The notes under the pieces are model-generated. The model was not told the DNA's origin. It made no database searches and saw only the letters and a list, made by a program, of their open reading frames with translations. Positions 47,427 through 55,232 of a DNA stretch of 64,000 nucleotides are shown here, in pieces (within the stretch, counting starts at the first letter, position 1; every line of letters starts with the position of its first letter). The translations under genes and the position numbers were made by a program. The stretch lies in assembly GCA_963808725.1 (NCBI GenBank), contig CAWEGO010000002.1, forward strand, positions 2,410,952 through 2,474,951, written 5' to 3'. The DNA is from JAHFUA01 sp963808725 (lineage in GTDB: Bacteria > Acidobacteriota > Terriglobia > Terriglobales > Acidobacteriaceae).

Positions 47427-48476
47427 TTGCCAAAGTCGAAGAAAAAGCGGGCACCAGACCTGACTCGCCGGCGTGTCTACATTCTCGGGGCGGGTGCATC
47501 AGCCTCGTGCGGCATTGCGGTGGCAAAGGACATCCTTGCCGAGTCCATCACCCGGCTGGGCAGCAGAGACGCAAGAAACAAAGAATTAGTTCATGCTCTT
47601 CTTTCATACCTGTACCCGAGCTTCAACGAAGGGCTCAGGAACTATCCGAACATCGAAGACTTCCTAAACCTCCTGGAGATGGCGAAATCGTTCAATTCAG
47701 AGGAGTTCATCGAAAGCAGCCTTTGGCCGAAGCAAAAATTGGATTTGGTGAAGAACGTCACTCTGAAGGCTGTCACCGACTATTTGTGGGAGCGAATGCA
47801 AGGGGTAGATTCCCTGAATCCCATGAAGGCGTTCGCCGCAAAGAGCCTGAAGCATGCTGATACCGCGATAACGTTCAACTGGGACGTGACGTTGGAGCGG
47901 GGGCTATGGGACCGCGAGGACGATTTCTGGATGCCGTACACGTACAACCGCAGGCGGCGTGGAAAGTACATCACCATCCTTAAGCCGCATGGCTCCATTG
48001 ACTGGTTCAGGATCGCGGACCTGTCGAATAAGCTCCTGAAGCGAACTGAAAAGCTCGACGATCAGGTGCGCGTGTACCCGCATTTTAACTTCTCCAAACA
48101 CCCTGAACTCGCCAAAGTTCAGCCTGTAATCGTTCCTCCGCTTGCCACCAAGAGCTTCGAATTTGAATGTCTCAAGAAGACGTGGCGGTCGGTCTACCGC
48201 GCCGTGGCTGACTCGACAGAGCTTTGCATTGTGGGATATTCGCTGCCGAAGGAGGACCAGTTTGCTCGACTAGTTCTTAGGCGTGCCCTTCGATCGAACC
48301 TGCTAAAAACGGGAAAGCACGAAAAAAGGCCATTGCGATTAACAGTCGTGAACCCAGATGACAGTGCAGCTGTTACATTCACGCGCCTGGCGGCCTCCAA
48401 GCTTCCCGTGGTCTATTACCAGGCGCGGCTGGAGGATTATGTTGACTGGCTGAATCCCTGGAGTGGCGAAGATTAG
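47427..48476 (+). CDS. SIR2-like NADase-type domain protein
   Basis: 349 residues beginning at TTG 47427 (MPKSKKKRAPDLTRRRV), soluble, no signal peptide. SIR2-fold marks: VYILGAGASASCGIAVAKD near residue 19, TAITFNWDVTLERGLW near residue 148, ILKPHGSIDWF near residue 180 and LCIVGYSLPKEDQFARL near residue 270. The zinc-finger Cys pairs of true deacetylases are absent, as in the SIR2-like proteins that degrade NAD in anti-phage systems (ThsA, DSR types). It stands alone, on a stretch of lower GC with an AT-rich spacer after it. A defence role is plausible but unproven. Confidence 0.8.
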   Translation: MPKSKKKRAPDLTRRRVYILGAGASASCGIAVAKDILAESITRLGSRDARNKELVHALLSYLYPSFNEGLRNYPNIEDFLNLLEMAKSFNSEEFIESSLWPKQKLDLVKNVTLKAVTDYLWERMQGVDSLNPMKAFAAKSLKHADTAITFNWDVTLERGLWDREDDFWMPYTYNRRRRGKYITILKPHGSIDWFRIADLSNKLLKRTEKLDDQVRVYPHFNFSKHPELAKVQPVIVPPLATKSFEFECLKKTWRSVYRAVADSTELCIVGYSLPKEDQFARLVLRRALRSNLLKTGKHEKRPLRLTVVNPDDSAAVTFTRLAASKLPVVYYQARLEDYVDWLNPWSGED

Positions 48477-48536
48477 GGAACACTGCACCCAGTCGATTTT
48501 CAGCCGTCCCACCGTCGCCCATCACACCGCCCACTA

Positions 48537-48585
48537 CCCGGCACTTCGTGCCGGGCTAATCTCAGTCGTCGCTGCGCGACTCTCG
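48537..48585. repeat. Double-hairpin repeat, copy 2
   Basis: CCCGGCAC-TTC-GTGCCGGG, CTAAT, then GTCGTCGCTGCGCGAC. Same construction as the element at 3447-3496. Confidence 0.7.
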
Positions 48586-48632
48586 ATTCGTCAGGGAGTT
48601 CCTTCTTAATTCGGGAGGGTGTAAAATTCCGC

Positions 48633-48660
48633 TTGACAAAAATGTAATCTATATGATATT
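48633..48660 (+). promoter_or_regulatory. Strong-looking promoter with flanking inverted repeat
   Basis: Perfect TTGACA at 48633-48638 and GATATT at 48655-48660, spacing 16. TGTAATC (48643-48649) and GATTACA (48675-48681) form an inverted repeat around the -10 with centres 32 bases apart, a possible operator. Drives the dehydrogenase gene at 48883. Confidence 0.6.
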
Positions 48661-48882
48661 CATTGCATATCGTTGATTACATCCAGATAACTCCTTATGG
48701 CTCAAGATTTTCCTTTTAACCCCTTTCATTTCATAGATCTCCCCGCGGGGTATCCCGTAAGTTGATGATTCCACTGAAGGTGACCCCCAGGGGGGGTACC
48801 CCCCTGCGGGCCCCAAGGCGGGTCAGCGAATGGTAGAATTGCTTTCTTGTTGAACCATCATTCGCTCTCATAGGAGGCCATC

Positions 48883-50472
48883 ATGGCGACAGTGGAAGCA
48901 CCGCGCGTCGAACCCCGCATTGCTCCTGGGCCGTTTCGCAACGAGCTCGCCACGGATTTCACGCAGGAACAGAACAAGAAGGCGATGCGCACCGCCATCG
49001 AGAAGGTGCGCAGCGAGCTGGGCCGCGAATACGATCTGGTGATCGGCGGCCAGCGCCTTAAGACCAAGGACAAGCTGCGCTCCATCAATCCGGCAAACCC
49101 GTCCGAGCTGGTGGGTCTGTTCTCGAAGGCGGGCGCCGCGGAGGTCGAGCCGGCGATGCGGGCGGCGCTGAAGGCTTTCGAGACCTGGAGCCGTACCTCG
49201 GCGGAAGAGCGCGCCGGCCTGCTGCTGCGGACGGCGGAGCTGATCCGCAAGCGCAAGCACGAATTTTCCGCGTGGATGATCTTCGAGGTCAGCAAGAACT
49301 ACGCCGAGGCGGACGCCGACACCGGCGAGACCATCGACTTCCTGGAGTTCTACGCCCGCGAGGCGCTGCGCCTCGATAAAGCTGAGCCTCCGCTGCAACT
49401 CGCGGGCGAGCGCGACTACCTGCGCTACGTCCCGCTGGGCGTTGGCGTCGTGGTGCCACCGTGGAACTTCCCCGGCGCCATTATGGCGGGGATGACCATG
49501 GCGTCGATTGTCGCCGGCAACACCGTCATCCTGAAGCCTTCGAGCGATTCGCCGGCCATAGCGGCCTTCTTTTTCTCGCTGCTGGAGGAAGCCGGTATGC
49601 CGCCCGGAGTGGTTAACTTCTGCCCGGGCGCGGGCGCGACTTTCGGCGACGCGCTGGTGTCGCATCCCAAGACGCGCTACATCGCCTTCACCGGTTCGAA
49701 GGAAGTCGGGTTGCGGATCAACCAGGTGGCGGCCACGCAGCAGCCGGGCCAGATATGGATCAAGCGCACAGTGCTGGAGATGGGCGGCAAGGATGCCATC
49801 ATCGTGGATGCCGACGCCAACATCGAGTCGGCCGTCGAAGGCGTGGCGGCCTCGGCCTTCGGCTTCCAGGGACAGAAGTGCTCGGCGTGCTCGCGCCTGA
49901 TCCTCGACGAGAAGATCTATGACAAGTTCCTCGGCCTGCTGAAAACGCGGGTGGAGAAGATCACGCTGGGCGATCCCACCGAGAACCCAGGGATGGCGGC
50001 GGTGATCAATGAAGGATCGATGAAGTCCATTCTCGGCTACATCGAGCAGGGAAAGAAAGACGGACGGATCATCACTGGCGGCAAGCGGGCCGCAGGCAAG
50101 GACGGCTACTTCGTCGAGCCCACGGTCATTGCCGACATCCCGGCGAAGTCGAAGCTGGAACAGGAGGAGATCTTCGGGCCGGTGCTTGCGGTGACCAAGG
50201 CGCGCAATTTCGACCACGCGCTCGAGATCGCCAACGATACCGAGTTCGGCCTCACCGGCGCCGTCTATACCAGCTCACCAGAGAAGAAGAAGCGCGCCAG
50301 GGACGAGTTCCACGTCGGCAACCTGTACATCAATCGGAAGTGTACGGGCGCCATGGTGGGCGCGCATCCCTTCGGCGGGTTCAACATGTCGGGCACAGAC
50401 TCCAAGGCGGGCGGTCCGGACTACCTGCTGCTATTCACGCAGGCCAAGAGTATCGGAGAGAAACTTGCGTAA
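48883..50472 (+). CDS. L-glutamate gamma-semialdehyde (1-pyrroline-5-carboxylate) dehydrogenase
   Basis: 529 residues; oxidises glutamate semialdehyde, from proline or arginine breakdown, to glutamate with NAD. ALDH motifs: VVVPPWNFPGAIMAGM near residue 188, VILKPSSDSPAIAAFF, FTGSKEVGLRI, general base Glu in VLEMGGKDAI near residue 292, and nucleophile Cys in GQKCSACSR near residue 328 followed by EEIFGPVLAVTK. The AFYAREALRLDKAE-type segment is typical of RocA/PruA group 2. No proline dehydrogenase gene is adjacent. RBS AGGAGG lies 10 bases upstream. The promoter is listed separately, with a 220-base leader. Confidence 0.9.
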   Translation: MATVEAPRVEPRIAPGPFRNELATDFTQEQNKKAMRTAIEKVRSELGREYDLVIGGQRLKTKDKLRSINPANPSELVGLFSKAGAAEVEPAMRAALKAFETWSRTSAEERAGLLLRTAELIRKRKHEFSAWMIFEVSKNYAEADADTGETIDFLEFYAREALRLDKAEPPLQLAGERDYLRYVPLGVGVVVPPWNFPGAIMAGMTMASIVAGNTVILKPSSDSPAIAAFFFSLLEEAGMPPGVVNFCPGAGATFGDALVSHPKTRYIAFTGSKEVGLRINQVAATQQPGQIWIKRTVLEMGGKDAIIVDADANIESAVEGVAASAFGFQGQKCSACSRLILDEKIYDKFLGLLKTRVEKITLGDPTENPGMAAVINEGSMKSILGYIEQGKKDGRIITGGKRAAGKDGYFVEPTVIADIPAKSKLEQEEIFGPVLAVTKARNFDHALEIANDTEFGLTGAVYTSSPEKKKRARDEFHVGNLYINRKCTGAMVGAHPFGGFNMSGTDSKAGGPDYLLLFTQAKSIGEKLA

Positions 50473-50504
50473 TTGACTGATTGCATTGCACTTACATCGC
50501 AGAC

Positions 50505-50537
50505 CCTGTACCCCGGGCACGGGGCCTCGCTTTTTAT
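50505..50537 (+). terminator. Possible terminator after the dehydrogenase gene
   Basis: CCCCG-GGCA-CGGGG at 50511-50524, then CCTCGCTTTTTATA; T-run is short of ideal but fits a terminator. Confidence 0.5.
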
Positions 50538-50654
50538 ATCGCATTCATTGACATGGGCAGGAGGGCGAATTAACGTTAGCGCGTATTTTCCGCGGCTGCC
50601 CGGGCGGCAGCCGGCGCCGCGCACAAACTCACTCTCGCGCGGCTAGGACCCGAG

Positions 50655-51029
50655 ATGGCGAGAATTCTCTGCGTGGACGACGAGCCACATGTCGTGACGC
50701 TCAAGTGCGCGATCCTGGAGCAAGCCGGCCACACGGCGACGGCTTCGACCTCGGCGCGCGACGCCATCAACAAGCTCCAGCACGCCGCCTTCGACGCCGT
50801 GGTGACCGATTGGCGTCTGGGCGATGGCGATGGCCGGGGAGTGGTGGAGGCGGCCAAGAAGCATCCCCACATGCCGGTGGTGGTGGTCTCAGGCTATGTT
50901 GCCGAGGCCTTCCACACGGAGCCCCTGGCCGACCTGTATCTGGAAAAACCGGTGAACCCGGAAGATCTGGTCACCATCGTGAACGAATTGCTCAAGGGGG
51001 GCGGCAACGGTGTCTCCCGTGCAGAATAG
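50655..51029 (+). CDS. Single-domain response regulator (CheY-like)
   Basis: 124 residues, only a receiver domain. Acidic pocket Asp8/Asp9 (LCVDDEP), phosphoacceptor Asp52 (VVTDWRLGDGDG), Ser79 in VVVSGYVAE and Lys98 in YLEKPVNPED are all in place, so phosphorylation should work. No output domain and no kinase is adjacent. Such proteins act as phosphate relays or bind a partner. The gene is followed by the AGCTAAGAGC-type repeat. Confidence 0.9.
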   Translation: MARILCVDDEPHVVTLKCAILEQAGHTATASTSARDAINKLQHAAFDAVVTDWRLGDGDGRGVVEAAKKHPHMPVVVVSGYVAEAFHTEPLADLYLEKPVNPEDLVTIVNELLKGGGNGVSRAE

Positions 51030-51200
51030 GCTCTTGGCTTTTGGCTCTTAGCGCTGGGCTTTTTACTTCCGTGTTCTGAAAGTTTCCCCTGCACAAACGG
51101 AGAGTTCATGCTTGCGTTCTTGGCAGGAGGACGAGTGCTGGCAACAGCCCACAGCCGAAAGCTAAGAGCTAACGGCCAAGAGCGAACAGCCGCTTTTAGC
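51030..51200. repeat. Stuttering repeat cluster (GGCTCTTGGC type)
   Basis: GGCTCTTGGCTTTTGGCTCT and TTAGCGCTGGGC at 51030-51060, then AGCCGAAAGCTAAGAGCTAA and CGGCCAAGAGCGAACAGC at 51150-51200, with complementary arms able to pair. Between converging genes. Confidence 0.65.
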
Positions 51201-51885
51201 TTGGTCGGACCTCGGACGGAGTCGGAGGCGCAGGAGTGCCATGTGCGGCGGCAGTCGCGGCGGCGGCTTCGGCCAGGATGCGGTGGTGCACCGTGAACAA
51301 CGCCAGCTCCAGGCGATCGGAGACGCCGATCTTGTCGTACACGTTGCGCAGATAGTTCTTGATCACCTGTTCGGTGGTACCGAGCTGCTTGGCAATCTCT
51401 TTGTTCTTGAAGCCCTGGACGATGAGGGCGACGATGCGCAGCTCTTTGGGTGTGAGGCGGTCGCGCACGCGGGCGCCGACGAAGTCGTTTTCGTTGACGA
51501 TCTCGCTGGGAGCGCGCATGTCCTGCACCCAGTTCTCGCCGCCGGCCACCTTGTGAACACAGTCCACCAAGGCCTGGCCGCCGATGTTCCGATACACCAT
51601 GCCGTGCATGCCGGCGCTGAGATAGCGGGCCGGTTGTTCGCCATTCTCGGCGATCACCACCAGGCGGGTTTTGCTGCGCGCCGCCTGCGCGGCCATTTCC
51701 TTCAGATCCGCCTGCAGGGCGGCGGCGAAGATGAGCACGTGGGGGCGGAACTTCTCCAGCGCCATCATCATCTGCTCGGCCGACTGCGCCTGCGCCATGA
51801 CGCGCACTTCGTCTTCCACGGCCAGCACCTTGGCCGCACCCGCCCGGAAAATCGCCTGGTTATCCGCCAAAATGATCTTGAGCAT
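51196..51885 (-). CDS. LuxR/NarL-type regulator with degenerate receiver
   Basis: 229 residues. Receiver domain 1-120, then a LuxR HTH at about 146-210 (LTPKELRIVALIVQGFKNKEIAKQL, split over the helix pair, and YLRNVYDKIGV). The receiver has the fold but not the active site: at the phosphoacceptor position the sequence is LIFAAALQ, so Ala54 replaces Asp, and the conserved Lys is not evident (VYRNIG). It cannot be phosphorylated in the usual way, and may respond to a ligand, partner or constitutively. It lies one base after the PilZ gene and its ribosome site is inside that gene's end, so they are coupled. Confidence 0.87.
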   Translation of the reverse strand: MLKIILADNQAIFRAGAAKVLAVEDEVRVMAQAQSAEQMMMALEKFRPHVLIFAAALQADLKEMAAQAARSKTRLVVIAENGEQPARYLSAGMHGMVYRNIGGQALVDCVHKVAGGENWVQDMRAPSEIVNENDFVGARVRDRLTPKELRIVALIVQGFKNKEIAKQLGTTEQVIKNYLRNVYDKIGVSDRLELALFTVHHRILAEAAAATAAAHGTPAPPTPSEVRPS

Positions 51886-51886
51886 G

Positions 51887-52288
51887 CTACTCCGTGCTAT
51901 TACGGACGAACCGATATTGGTCGATCACACACGCCATGCCGCGCAGCTTGTCCCGTGCCGCGGCTGGTTTCGTTCTGGGAACCCGGTGGCTGGATTCGGC
52001 CCGCACCACGCGCCCGGCGCAGCGTATCTTAACGTCGCGCTCGGTACCCAGCACCTGGCGCGGCAGCATGATGTCGAAGGTGATCTTGGAACCCACCTTC
52101 AAGGGCTTCTCGGCCCGCACATACACGCCCGCTGCGCTGACGTTCGCCGTGGTCGCCCGGTGCTTGCGTGGGGACTGCTCTTCCGAGATGGTGATCGGCA
52201 ACTGCAGCGGGAAACGTTGTCCCGTACGCACGTCGGGCGTCGTACCTGTTGCGCCAAGGGGCCGAAGCGATTTGGCCGCCGTCCTCAT
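51887..52288 (-). CDS. PilZ-domain protein (c-di-GMP binding)
   Basis: 133 residues. PilZ signature: RTGQRFPLQLPI with Arg, then NVSAAGVYVRAEKPL (N/D-x-S-x-x-G) near residue 48, then GSKITFDIMLPR and CAGRVVRAE. In known PilZ proteins the Arg and the DxSxxG loop bind cyclic di-GMP; the first motif here is RxxQR-like rather than RxxxR, so binding should be tested. Soluble. Co-transcribed with the LuxR-type regulator, which suggests c-di-GMP signalling connected to that protein. Confidence 0.82.
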   Translation of the reverse strand: MRTAAKSLRPLGATGTTPDVRTGQRFPLQLPITISEEQSPRKHRATTANVSAAGVYVRAEKPLKVGSKITFDIMLPRQVLGTERDVKIRCAGRVVRAESSHRVPRTKPAAARDKLRGMACVIDQYRFVRNSTE

Positions 52289-52419
52289 TCAGAGCGGGAA
52301 ACCCAGTGCTTGGTTTATATCACGAAAATCGCGAGCGGGACAGTAGCAGCATCCGCTGCATCAATCCCGCGCAGAATGCGGGTCCACGGCGCGGGTAACC
52401 TTCCGGCCAAAAAGGGACT

Positions 52420-54165
52420 CTAGAAAGCGCCGCCACCCCCGCCGCCAAAGCCGCCGCCGGAGAAGCCTCCGCCACTGGAAAAGCCGCCGCCGCTCCAGCC
52501 GGAGCCGGTGGAACTCGACCGCGGGGCGGAGACGAACACTTCGTGCGCCTGGCTGGACATGTAGCTCATATTGTTGGTGAACAGGATGGGGTTGAATGCG
52601 TAACCCGCCACCATCGGTCCCGTGTACCACGACGGCGGGTTCTGGATGATTCCGGCAAAGGCTTGCCCCCAGCGGTGCTCCACGCCTAAAGCCATGGCAT
52701 AGGGCAGAAATTTCTCGAAGGTATCGGGCGGCATCTGCTTGAGGCGGTCTTTGTCCACGCGGTTCATGAATTCCTCGAAACCGAGGATTTGGACGTAGGT
52801 GCGCGCGCCCTTCAGGCTTCTGGCTGTCATCTGCCGTCCGAACAGGTACACGATGATGCCGGAGAGGATGACCGCAGCTACACTCCACACGCCCGATTGC
52901 AGCAGCGGAAAGTTTCCGAAGTGGTCGAGCAGCAGCAGCACGACCACGATGGCCACCACGGCGCTGATCAGGTAGGCGTGCGCCGAGTCGGGGTCCACCG
53001 TGTACATGCCCTTCTGCTTGAGCTCGAAGATGAGGTCGTCCTTGATCTCCGGAATCGCCATGTAGAAGTGATTTTTGAGCGCGGAGAGCGTGGTGCTTTC
53101 TCCGCCGCTAGCGTAAAGGTTCTCGAGCATAACCTGCTCGTGCGCCGCCAGCTGCTTCCACTCCGAACGCGGCTTCAAAAGGTGGAAGATGTAGTTGCGC
53201 CCGCTAAACAGCAAGTGCTGCTCCTGTACTTCTTCGATCTTGATGTAGCCCTTTACCGCCAGGTCCACCAGGGTGCAGGTGATGTCGCGAGGCCTGACCG
53301 CGTCGTCTACCAGCGTGCCGCATTCGGCGGGGGTCATGTCCTTGGGGGGCTCGTACATGGGAGCGACTGAGATGCCGGGGTCGGGATCGCGGCCCACCGT
53401 GTACCACAGCCCGAACATCACGGCGAAGACGATCACTGGCAGCAGCAGCACGGGATTGCTCTGCACGAACCATGCGATCTGCGTCAGTTCGCCGGGTGCG
53501 TGCAGGATGCCCTTGGGGATAAAGACGTCTACCGTCAGGCCGGCGCGCATGGGCAGAGGATTGGTGGTCTCGAACGTGGCGGCGGCTTCGCGGGTCTCGG
53601 AAGTGACCTCCTGCTGGCGCGAGCCGTAAATCCCAGTGAAGCCTTGGGCGAGCAATTGTCCGGAAGCCGCCGGCGGGAACATCACCAGCGCTGAGGCGTG
53701 GTCAATGGGCACCGGCCAGTCGTTGCCGGTCACATTCCAGTAGAACTCGTCGTGGTCGGCGAAGAAGCGGGTAGCATTCTTCACCTCGTATTCGATCTCG
53801 ACCGTTTTGTCGGTATCCACCGCGCCGGGGATGTAGATCTTGATCTGACGATAATCACCCTGGCGATGCAATTCGTACCTGAGCGCACGCCCGCTGTCGG
53901 AGTCCTTCACGCCCACCACGTTTACGAACAGCGTGTAGTTGGCGCCATGCGGTCCAGGGTATTCGACGGGGATGGTGCGGTAGATGCCGTTGTACTGGCC
54001 GCTAAACACGGCGGTGATGCGTTCAGTAACAAAGGCGGAGCCATCCAGGTGAACGTCGATCGCGGCCTCGAAATTGGCGATGTGCCAGCTACGCGCAGAG
54101 GCGGGGATCGCAAGCGAAGCCAAGAGCACAAGCCCCAACGCACACCGGCTCAGAAGCTGTTTCAT
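52420..54165 (-). CDS. DUF2207 predicted membrane protein
   Basis: 581 residues from the ATG complementary to 54163-54165 (MKQLLSRCALGLV). Signal peptide about 1-25, then a large periplasmic part with VHLDGSAFVTERITAVFSG and YNGIYRTIPVEYPGP, the DUF2207 hallmarks, then membrane spans near 250-270 and 400-440 and a cytoplasmic part. The C-terminus is a Gly/Ser-rich tail (GGGFSSGGGFSGGGFG), typical for the family. It is next to lemA, reading the same way, which is a frequent pairing. Role probably in envelope stress or lipoprotein handling; not known. Confidence 0.85.
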   Translation of the reverse strand: MKQLLSRCALGLVLLASLAIPASARSWHIANFEAAIDVHLDGSAFVTERITAVFSGQYNGIYRTIPVEYPGPHGANYTLFVNVVGVKDSDSGRALRYELHRQGDYRQIKIYIPGAVDTDKTVEIEYEVKNATRFFADHDEFYWNVTGNDWPVPIDHASALVMFPPAASGQLLAQGFTGIYGSRQQEVTSETREAAATFETTNPLPMRAGLTVDVFIPKGILHAPGELTQIAWFVQSNPVLLLPVIVFAVMFGLWYTVGRDPDPGISVAPMYEPPKDMTPAECGTLVDDAVRPRDITCTLVDLAVKGYIKIEEVQEQHLLFSGRNYIFHLLKPRSEWKQLAAHEQVMLENLYASGGESTTLSALKNHFYMAIPEIKDDLIFELKQKGMYTVDPDSAHAYLISAVVAIVVVLLLLDHFGNFPLLQSGVWSVAAVILSGIIVYLFGRQMTARSLKGARTYVQILGFEEFMNRVDKDRLKQMPPDTFEKFLPYAMALGVEHRWGQAFAGIIQNPPSWYTGPMVAGYAFNPILFTNNMSYMSSQAHEVFVSAPRSSSTGSGWSGGGFSSGGGFSGGGFGGGGGGAF

Positions 54166-54213
54166 AGGTTGCTTTCGGAGGGGCGCGGCTTGAGCCGCGC
54201 CGCAATAAAAATA

Positions 54214-54358
54214 GATTGTCATCCCGAGCGATGCGCGACTGGACGCAGTGAGGGAGCGCAAGTCGAGGGACCTTGCGTTTTGCTAGTGCCAAGAAACTCC
54301 AGGTCCCTCGGCGACGCGCTCGCCTCCATTATCGGCTCGCGCTGCTCGGGATGACAAT
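54214..54358. repeat. GTCATCCCGA-family inverted repeat, copy 3
   Basis: ATTGTCATCCCGAGCGATGC and the complementary GCTCGGGATGACAAT at the ends; GTCGAGGGACCTTG and AGGTCCCTCGG in the middle. Between lemA and the DUF2207 gene. The GCGCGGCTTGAGCCGCGC palindrome is at 54183-54200. Confidence 0.8.
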
Positions 54359-54427
54359 TCATTAAGGGCATGTTTTCGGCACGGCTGAAGCCGCGTCCTT
54401 CCGAAATCTGATGCCGCGCAGCATGGT

Positions 54428-54982
54428 TCAGAACTTTACGGCAACGTTCTCCCGGTCGGCCGGCGCGTCTACCTGGAAGAACTGGCGCTGCTGGAAACCG
54501 AACATCCCGGCGAGAATGTTGGTGGGAAAGCTCTGGATGCGAGTGTTCAGGTCGCGTACCACGGCGTTGTAGTAGCGGCGCGCGTTCTGGATGGAGTCTT
54601 CCATCTGGTTGAGTGAGCCTTGGAGCTGGGTGAACTCCTGCGAAGCCTGGAGTTGCGGATAGTTTTCGGCCACGGCAAACAGGCTGCGCAGCGCTTGGGT
54701 GAGCATTCCTTCGGCCTGGCCAGCCTGCTCAGGGGTAGTGGCCGACATGGCCATGGAGCGCGCCTTGGCCACATTCTCGAACACGCCCTTTTCGTGCGCG
54801 GCGTAGCCCTTGACGGTCTCGACCAGGTTGGGGATCAAGTCGTGGCGGCGCTTGAGCTGCACGTCGATGTCGGACCAGGCCGACTCGGCGCGCACCCGCA
54901 ACTGCACCAGGCCGTTGTACATCAGCCCGATTACAATCACGGCGGCCACGACGATGATCAGTACGATCACGCCTGGACCCAT
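54428..54982 (-). CDS. lemA: LemA family protein
   Basis: 184 residues; ATG has AGGAGGAACC upstream. One N-terminal membrane span (about 4-22, VIVLIIVVAAVIVIGLMY), then the LemA helical bundle: ESAWSDIDVQLKRRHDLIPNLVETVKG, ENYPQLQASQEFTQLQ, NARRYYNAVVRDLNTRIQSFP. Probably a membrane-anchored helical protein exposed outside the inner membrane. Together with the DUF2207 gene it forms a common operon type whose purpose is not established. Confidence 0.94.
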   Translation of the reverse strand: MGPGVIVLIIVVAAVIVIGLMYNGLVQLRVRAESAWSDIDVQLKRRHDLIPNLVETVKGYAAHEKGVFENVAKARSMAMSATTPEQAGQAEGMLTQALRSLFAVAENYPQLQASQEFTQLQGSLNQMEDSIQNARRYYNAVVRDLNTRIQSFPTNILAGMFGFQQRQFFQVDAPADRENVAVKF

Positions 54983-54997
54983 GGTTCCTCCTAACGA

Positions 54998-55206
54998 GCT
55001 GTCATCCTGAACGAGCGACCGCGTGGTTTCTTGTTTTCGGCCTGCGGGGCCGCGCGGTCACACGCGAAGGATCTTGGTGCTGCAGTCAGGGCCGACTATC
55101 GCCTGCTGATTCGACAAACAGCATGGTCTCGCGCAACAGTTTCCAGATCCCTCGCTCGCCCTCACCTCGCTTGTGCTCGGTTCGGGCTTGGCTCAGGATG
55201 ACACGA
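54998..55206. repeat. GTCATCCCGA-family element, copy 4
   Basis: Starts TGTCATCCTGAACGAGCG and ends GGCTTGGCTCAGGATGACAC; CCGCGTGG and GGCCGCGCGGTC inside. Longer and more degenerate than the others, between lemA and the next gene. Confidence 0.7.
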
Positions 55207-55232
55207 ATTAAGGATGCAGTAGCAATCCTACA

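Larger units (their letters stand above)
48477..48882. other. AT-rich spacer with promoter for the downstream dehydrogenase
   Basis: About 400 bases without a gene. 48537-48585 is a double-hairpin repeat; 48630-48700 is AT-rich with a promoter (listed); around 48785-48815 is a C/G run (CCCCCAGGGGGGGTACCCCC). GCGAATGG (48827-48834) and CATTCGC (48861-48867) can pair, just before the ribosome site of the gene. Confidence 0.55.

Noticed and set aside
45253..47526. Long minus-strand frame (757 codons) opposite the polysaccharide gene
   Set aside because: Shadow of a GC-rich gene: it overlaps the GH18/NodB/GT2 protein completely, is rich in Arg/His/Gln and shows no motif.
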